Of a DNA stretch of 64,000 bases, positions 57,064 through 64,000 are shown in pieces. A program made the position numbers and the translations under genes. The notes below the pieces were generated by a model, which worked only from the letters and a program-made list of their open reading frames with translations, was not told where the DNA came from and made no database searches. Positions within the stretch are counted from its first letter, which is position 1. Each line of letters opens with the position of its first letter. The DNA is from Entoloma clypeatum (lineage: Eukaryota > Basidiomycota > Agaricomycetes > Agaricales > Entolomataceae), in assembly GCA_963565915.1 (NCBI GenBank), contig OY751488.1, positions 2,294,001-2,358,000 of the forward strand, in the 5' to 3' direction.

Positions 57064-58114
57064 ATGCTGAGATTGTTCTCCTCCCCTCAAAATCTCCTCC
57101 GTCTAGCCCATCAGCGAAAAATTCTCTGCAATCGTCAATATTGCCCAAGTATATGTTTTCGCCAAGAATTTTCAACACACTACCGCTCATATGCTCCAAC
57201 CAAACCACATGGGAAACCTTCCTTGAAACCCTCCTTGAAGGAGAACATCTATACTCTCCCTAACTTATTGACAATCTCGCGGATAAGCGCATGTCCGATT
57301 CTTGGCTGGTCGATCCTGCAGGGGGACTTCCATCTAGCAACTGCGCTCTTGGTGTATGCTGGATTAACAGACTTGGTCAGTCTCCACATCTTCAGCAACG
57401 GTTTCATTGTTCTAATGTTTATACAAAGGCTGATGGGTACCTTGCGCGTCGTTACAACATGAATTCTGTTCTTGGAACAATCTTGGACCCGGCTGCCGAC
57501 AAAACATTGATGACGACCTTGACTGTAACGTTAGCATGGCAAGGACTTTTGCCCAGTCAGTGTGCAGCCCGCTGTCCTCTTTCATAGCCCGTTCAAAGAC
57601 AACGCAGTCCCTGTAGCCGCTGTGATCCTTGGGCGAGATGCCCTTTTGAGCCTATCGGCCTTCTATATACGCTATACATCCTTACCTGAACCCGTGCGTG
57701 GTTTGAGTCTTCGGATATGTTCGTTCTGAGCTTCAATCGACAGAAAACGTTTTCGCGGTACTGGGATTTTTCTCTGCCCTCTGCTGAAATTCGCCCGACT
57801 TCAATCAGCAAGGTTATTCTGCCTAAAGCACTTTGTCATACTCGAAATCAAACTATTTTTATTAGGTCAACACCGCACTTCAACTTGGTCTGATGGGGTT
57901 GACGACAATTCACCCTATATTGCCCCTGGATTTGGGCCTTCCTCTGCAAGGACTTCAGTCAGCAGCCTTATGCTCATAACTTCTCATTTTGGCACTCACC
58001 GTTAATCCAAGGTCCATCGTTGTAGTGACGACTATCTGGAGCGGGGTCTCCTACGTTTTCAGCAAAGATGCAGTCCGAGTAGTATCTCAGCCTCAAAAGC
58101 CACCTTCACCATAG
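57064..58114 (+). CDS. CRD1: Cardiolipin synthase (CDP-alcohol phosphatidyltransferase, mitochondrial)
   Basis: A basic, Ser-rich N-terminus (MLRLFSSPQNLLRLAHQRKI) fits mitochondrial import. The membrane enzyme begins YTLPNLLTISRISACPILGW. The catalytic motif spans an intron (about 57376-57428): LTDL, then ADGYLARRYNMNSVLGTILD, then PAADK. This gives the D-x2-DG-x2-AR-x8-G-x3-D-x3-D pattern of the family. Then come TLTVTLAWQGLLPVPVAAV, ILGRDALLSLSAFYIRYTSL and a C-terminus SIVVVTTIWSGVSYVFSKDA that ends PQKPPSP. The enzyme condenses CDP-diacylglycerol with phosphatidylglycerol in the inner membrane. There are about five introns; the ones after 57.55 kb are approximate. Confidence 0.9.
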
Positions 58115-58262
58115 TCTTGTTATATCTTCTCTCTTGTTCTTGATACGACCGAGTCGTGACGGAAATAGCACCTCAAATTCACGAATCAAATTTAACTACA
58201 AATACGAAAGATGCACAACACAAACCCAATTACTAGCACAAGTTAATAATAATATAACAGGT
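58115..58262. terminator. Convergent 3' spacer, CRD1 / PACT protein
   Basis: Only 148 bp separate the two facing stop codons, so 3' UTRs probably overlap. Confidence 0.4.
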
Positions 58263-61200
58263 TCATGATGCAGCTCCCGCTCTTCGCCGCCGTACATCTT
58301 GTAAAGCAGCAACTACGGCTTGTTTCGAAGAACTTTGCTGACGCCAAAGGTTGCTCCCTCGTCTATTATTCTTCATTAGCTTCGGTCGTTCAAATTCGTT
58401 CGATATCTTACGTACGTGGCACGAGACAGGAAGACAACAACAAGGGCCACGCTCTTCAATTTACGAGCTTTCTTTGCTGGTGGAGGCGGAGAGATGGGAA
58501 AACCGATTTGCGCGATTGAAGCAAAGATTGTTTGCTCACTGATGTATAACATATGATTCGAATCAAATCAACGGAAGGGAACCATATGCTCACCTCTTTT
58601 CAAACTGTGTGAGTAGGACTAATAAGTATTGCTTCTGATAGATGAGGTTGGAGCGCCAGGAAGTTTCTCGCGTAAATTTGGCCTTGAGATATTGAATTTG
58701 TACGATCAAACCTTTACACTCCTTGTTATGCTGTAGCTTGATTGCAGATAATGTATTGTCATCACTATCCGAAGAACAATCAGAGATCCAGGGCAAATGA
58801 AGGAAGAAATGTTACATTCACTTACGCTGCGCAGACGTGGCTCTTTAGTTGCTGGTGGGCCTGATCAGTCTTCTCGCGCTGGTGGTCTAGTTGTTCATTC
58901 AGCAACCGAATCTGTGTCTGACTTTGCTTTCTCATCCTATCGAGTTTGGCAAGTTCTTCTTTTTGTTTTTCTTCCTGCTTCTCTTTCTCTACCCGAAGGA
59001 GCTTCAAATCCCGACCAAAGGCCTCTGCATCCTTCTTCACCCGGTTGAGGTCTGCTTCCAAGACAGCCACCGTCCTGGCGACATCATTCTTCTCGGAAGA
59101 AATGCGATCCTTGTCCTTTTCCGCCTTTTCAAGCTGGCTTGCTTGATCTGAAAGAGCGCGACGAAGCTCAGCAATCTCGGCGAGATACTGGTCAAGCTGC
59201 TCGCGACGATTTTCGTGGGCGAGCGAGGAAGAATCACATTGTTTGCGAAGGTCGTTCGCTTGCTGTCTCGGTCGTGAACGACGATCTACTTGCCATGTCA
59301 GACTTGTCAACTTACCTCTGATATTTCTGAGAAACGGTGCTGGAGCTCCTTGTGATCAGTGATCAAGAGTGAGCGCTCCTGGCGCAGGTGATCGATGGTC
59401 GCAGTATTTTCGGCCACTCGTTTCTCGAGCAGGCGGGCTTTTTGTTCAGCATTGATGTTCTCTGTAAATTTACGTTGATATCAATTCAGCCATTAAAAAA
59501 AAAACTAGCCTCGCAATTCTCGCTCTAGTTCGTTGTTTTCTTTCTTGTACTTTTGCAACTGGCGCTTCACATCATCCATGTCCTAACACATTCTATCAAT
59601 CACTTGAAGACGAGATATATCTCACTGTCTTTACTCACAGATTCGGTTCTTTGCAACTGACGAAGCACTTCATGCTTTTCACGGTCAATGGAACTGTGCT
59701 TTGAAGTCAACGCTCTCAATTGGCCTCGTTCCGACTTCAGGTCTGCTTCTAGTTCAGCTATGACTTGCTTAGCTTTATCGACTTCCTATAACATGGATTG
59801 GCATGGGTCTTTACGGTGGATGATGATGACCTACTTCTTGGGTACTTGACAGAGCCTTTCCATTCTGCGCAGCCCTTTTCATCTCCTCTTTCGCCGATTG
59901 TACTTGGCTGTTCAACCGATGAGTAGCATCCTGGAGAACAGCCTTTTCACCGAGCAGTGTCCGCTTTTCTTGCTGCCATTCTTTCTTCAATGATTCTAGG
60001 TGATCGTTGACAGATTTTAAATTGGCTCGCAGGGCCTCGCTTGTTCTAGTCGGAGGAGTTGGAGGTTCCGTGGGCAAATCATCTTTGGATATTTCCAGTG
60101 AGCTTATAGTATTCAGATTAATGCATGGCGTGCTTCAACTCAACGTCAAGAACCTACCTCTGGTCCTGTTGAGATAACTTGGAGAAGCTGACTTTGGTAT
60201 GACACTTTTGGCATCTTGTCCTATCCAAAACTCGCTGGCGCCGTTCTTCGCGCCTCGATAGCCTTGCAATTTCGTCCTCCAGCACAGAAACTGTGGATCG
60301 GGCGTCTTCCAGTTTTCTAGTCAGCCCAACAACACCTTGCCCTGCATCTTCCAGTTTGTCAAGTTTATCATCAATGCTCTCGTTCGCATAATCAAGCTCC
60401 TTCTGCAGCCTCTTAATTTCTGCAACTAATGGCGACATCGACGGATCACAAGAGACACTGTTGAGCCAAGACAGCTGTAGGTCGCAAAAGTCAGTATTTG
60501 TCACTGAGAAAGAAGCAAGAGCTATACATCTCTTAGTGGAGCACCCGGAGTTTTTGGAGCCCGTATTGACATAGAGAGCACCTGTCGATGGATTGGAGAT
60601 ATACCACTGGCGTTGATGACTCTGCTCGGCGTATTCGTCTCGTTTATAACCATCCTAAGCGCCCTGTTCCGCTCCAAAAGCTCCTCTTTCTCTCTCTCGA
60701 GCATCTCCATCTTCGTGTCTCTGGCTTTCTCCATCGCCTTCCGAGCAGGAGAATGGCTGAGTAGACTGCTCAATCTAGCGATCTCTTTGTTGGCTGTGTC
60801 CAATTCATGCTCCAATGCTTCGAGATCAGCCTCGGAAGGGCCGACAGTTGCGAATGGATTGCGCGAAGACTCTTCAAGAATGCTAGCTTCTCGATTCCGT
60901 TCGCGCTCCAAGGATGCAATCCGACTTCGGAGGTCGTTGACCTCCTCTTCATCGGCCCACATCTTCTTTTCTGCTTCTTCTAAAGCCTCTTCCATCTGCC
61001 TGGACACTTCTCGCGCTTTCTCGGCATCTGCTTTCAGCTGCTCCATCTTCTCGCGGGACCCCTCGGCTGCTGCTCCCATGGCTTCAATTTTGTCGGTTGC
61101 GGCAGAGAGCTCATCCTCAAGGCGTTCGACTCGATCAATAGCTGAATTAGCCCCTTCTTCCAATTCGGCAACGTAGGCAGTCAGAGCCTCAAATCTTTCT

Positions 61201-63968
61201 TCAGCCATCCCCGCCTCTTGTTCCATCTCGTGAATCTGATCGCTTCTAGCCTCGGCCTCATCTGCTTTGGCATTCAAATCCTCCTCGAGACTTGAAATGG
61301 TGTCGTTGTTTTCCCGGATCTCTTTCTCCAAGTCATCAATCCGGTTATCGGACCTCATGACTTCTGCTTCAAGCTCCTTGATCTGCGCATTCGCGTTCCT
61401 AAGGTCGCCCATCAGTTTTCCAAAGCGTTCATTGGCGTCTTTCAACTCTCCTCCCAGCTCATTTCCGCTCTCCAATGCGCGCTCTGCCTTCTCTGCTCTC
61501 TCCACTGCGTCATCCCGCTGCGCATGGGCCTCCAACAACTGCCTGTCTTTTTCTCTAAGCTGCTGCGAGCTCTCGCTCTTAACCTCCTTTGTTTCATTTT
61601 CAGCGACTTCCGCTCTATTCTCCAAATCCTTGATGATCATCGCAACCCCTTGCTCCACCTCCACCATCCTATCTTTCCAGCTCTCTTTGTCTCGAGCTCT
61701 CTCCTCCTTTTCCCTTTCTAAAGCCTCTAGAGCTTCCTCCTTCTCCAGTGTATACTGAGCCATCTCCTCCCTCAAGTCCTCCACCACGTTCTCCAACTCT
61801 GCCTTTTCCTCCATCCATCCCTCTGCTCCAACATCTTCCTCGACATCGCCCAACACTGTGCCTCCCAGGCTAACCCTGTTTCCACCAACACTCGACCTCC
61901 TCCCACCGCTCTCGTTCGCCCTGACAGGCGCCGATTCCCCTGAATTTCCAGAGCCCCCCCTCTCTTCCTCAACCTTGCTGAGCCTCTCAAGCAATGCCTC
62001 GTTTTCCTCCTGAAGCCGTCGATTCAGTCCGTGCAGATAATTGTTCAGTTTCCCAGCGTTGAAACGGCCCACTCCTTGACCGGCACCTGCGCCAAAGCCC
62101 ATTGAAGGGTCAAACGACGTGTTGACTCGGTGATGTGTAGTCAGGTCGTGTGAGGATGTGGTGGACAGGAATGATGCTCGATCGATTGCGCCGTCATATG
62201 GTGACGAGGAGCCTGATACTGGCGCTACCGTAGTTCCAAATGAAGCCCTTCGTGTGCCAGAACGGTTTCTTGAGCTTGAATTGGACGTCGAGGTAGGGAC
62301 AGCACAGGAGAGTGATTCAGGATCAGCCATCGCAGGAACGATAGCCTGTGCTAGAGGATGCGATGCGCGAGGAAATCTGCCTGTTCCAGGTCGCGGTCGG
62401 GGCGTGAGGCCAGCAAAAGCTGCCTGCAGGCTGACTCTTGGACCTGGCGTGGACTCAAGTATACCCGACGTGGCTAGATGGACGTTGGTACGAGGATGAG
62501 GAGTCGGGAATTCGAAACGTGGGCGGGTTGTCGAATTTATCACGGAGAGGAGAAAAGATTTACGGCGGGTGTGCGGGGTTAAGGGATCCTCTGGAGAGTT
62601 ATGGTCTTGTTCTTGTATATCTTGATCGCTGGGTTGGTCCTCTTGCGAGTTAAGCACCTCATCAGAAGTGGGAACGACGAAACGGGCCCTACGAGGAAAA
62701 GGTGGTATGGGAGTGAAAGTTACAGATTGAGCAGGGGAAGAGAGAGTACTCCCAAGATGACCGGGAGATTGTGTTTGTGTTTGAGGGGACGTGCGGTAGT
62801 TTTGTGCATGAGGCGTTGGTACCCCATCCGATGAGAAAGTAGGCTCCTGTTCAGGAGAGGATCTTCCATGGTCCGGATCTTCCTCCGTAGTCGGTTCTTC
62901 CTCTTGATGATGAATCCCCTCGCTATCTGAGGAGGAACCGTCGGTCAGCTGAGGAGCAGCGATTTGAATGTCTGTGATATCCATGGAGCGGATGCTGGTT
63001 TCAGGGTCTCCATCTTCATCCAAATAATTGTTTCGAGGCCGAAGAGGAATAACAGGTGAAGCCATATTCGATCTCGGAAGAGGTACAGAAGATGGGTTGG
63101 CAGGAGACTGAGGGTTTGATCGAGGAAGCCCAAAGGATCGAGTGCTTTGAGGGGTAGAGTTTGCGGGTGATGATGCCTGTGAAGAGCCTGTCCTTGAAAG
63201 AGAAGGTGTGCGTGTGCGTGCCGCGGGAGTTCTACGGAGGGCAACATTCCGATACTTGTCGAATGGAGATGGCTGATGAAGATAAGTTGCTAAATAGAAT
63301 GAGTAGATTCAGAAATGAATACACACCTTGGGTTCAGACTTGAGACTAACAGAGTAATCATAGTCCTTCTTGGGTGTCGTTGCCTCGTCCGTGAATGATT
63401 CCATGGGGTACGGAGAACCTGATCGACTGACGGATTGCAGAGCTTCCGTCAAAGAAAAATTCTTGTCATCGTTTTCTGGAGGAAGATAGACTCCGAGGAC
63501 ACTGCGTTTGCTCGGCTCCCCGTCGGTGTCTTCTTCATTCATGTAATGGGCCGCGCCAGGATCGGCGGTCACAGTTAACAAAGAAGGAATGACGCTAACA
63601 TCAAACATGTCGTAGTTCCCCCTTCTTGACATGGTACGAGATGCAGATAGACCCAAAGAGGATTTGGAGGCGCGTGAGGCTATCGAAGTGGCAACCCGAG
63701 CAGTGCTAGACGTGCTGGATGGAGGGCAGATGGTAGAAGCGATTGTATTATGTGCAGTGGTTGCTGCTGGCGTGGAATGTGTTGGCGAAGGCATATTGAG
63801 TAAGTCATCGTCAAGGATATCATTGGAGGACTGTGAGATCTCATAGAAGGGCTCGGCGTCGTCTGAAACTTCGAAAGGTGGCAAGGACGGAAGAGAGGGC
63901 ATTTCCCTACCCTCTATATCCTCTATCCTCCTCCATACTCGCGACGGTGTCTCTAGCATTGCTTCCAT
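58263..63968 (-). CDS. Pericentrin-like spindle-pole-body protein with C-terminal PACT domain (Pcp1/Spc110 type)
   Basis: It begins MEAMLETPSRVWRRIEDIEG, with a disordered Ser/Pro/Thr N-terminus over about 500 residues (TPRPRPGTGRFPRASHPLAQ). Then comes LNNYLHGLNRRLQEENEALL, a possible Cnn_1N-like gamma-tubulin-complex anchor, and an almost unbroken coiled coil to about 58.8 kb (for example EDLREEMAQYTLEKEEALEA). At the end sits the PACT centrosome-targeting block: NKECKGLIVQIQYLKAKFTR, SNLIYQKQYLLVLLTQFEK, EQTIFASIAQIGFPISPPPA, KKARKLKSVALVVVFLSRAT, then WRQQSSSKQAVVAALQDVRR and the stop at 58263-58265. PACT proteins tether gamma-tubulin complexes to the spindle pole body. There are about ten introns; the first lies at 63.27-63.33 kb. 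The 3' exons between 58.26 and 58.8 kb are easily missed because each is short. Confidence 0.88.
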
Positions 63969-64000
63969 CGTGCAGGACGGTGTCCAGACGCGTGTTTTTG

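Noticed and set aside
11923..63968. Secondary-metabolite or effector gene cluster
   Set aside because: The genes are unrelated housekeeping functions; one permease and one nitronate monooxygenase do not make a cluster, and no backbone enzyme is present.
1..64000. CRISPR arrays, operons and bacterial insertion sequences
   Set aside because: None seen; introns and eukaryotic gene content show a fungal nuclear genome.

Overview
This window looks like nuclear DNA of a filamentous basidiomycete, probably an Agaricomycete. Nearly every gene is broken by many short (about 45-70 bp) GT-AG introns. Genes are packed on both strands with short spacers. Several products have fungal or basidiomycete-type architecture: a DEP/tandem-DH/PH/CNH Rho GEF, a membrane hybrid histidine kinase, an Rxt3-domain protein and a Vps9 with a C-terminal CUE domain. 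All calls come from reading translations and splice signals. No database search was run.

Bases 1 to about 10,413 are a repeat-rich accessory block. At the left edge, on the minus strand, is an open frame that starts with membrane segments and a Cys-rich block and runs into a Copia-type retropepsin. Next is a dead gene for a Crinkler-type P-loop ATPase (1492-1775). A complete Ty1/copia element (1776-9429) split it, with LTRs of 291 and 296 bp, a 5-bp target duplication ATTTG, a half-tRNA-iMet primer site and a polypurine tract. The element's gag-pol is dead: five stops, one frameshift and a lost YVDD motif. The LTRs differ by transitions only, mostly at CpG, which suggests methylation decay or a RIP-like process. 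Beyond the element the rest of the dead gene sits in a near-perfect 397-bp inverted repeat.

From 11,923 on, the window is ordinary euchromatic gene space. In order: KH-domain splicing factor (KHDC4-like, -), Rho1 GEF (ROM2-like, -), tRNA m3C methyltransferase (METTL2/Trm140 type, +), amino-acid permease (-), GPATCH1 G-patch protein (+), Mak11/PAK1IP1 WD40 ribosome-assembly factor (-), mitochondrial Glu-tRNA(Gln) amidotransferase subunit A (+), Rxt3-domain corepressor subunit (+), DNA polymerase delta subunit 4 (-), Vps9 Rab5 GEF (+), a small membrane protein (+), a WW-domain polyQ protein (-), a UBL-WLM metalloprotease (-), a RING coiled-coil protein (-), a She3-like coiled-coil protein (+), nitronate monooxygenase (+), a hybrid histidine kinase (+), ribosomal protein L11 (-), cardiolipin synthase (+) and a pericentrin-like PACT-domain spindle-pole protein (-).

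These genes do not form a pathway cluster. Many are arranged head to head over short shared promoters, the shortest being 106 bp (MAK11/GatA) and 126 bp (RING/coiled-coil). Several of the gene models given here (KHDC4, METTL2, GPATCH1, RXT3, POLD4, WW protein) were rebuilt exon by exon, and the coding lengths divide by three.
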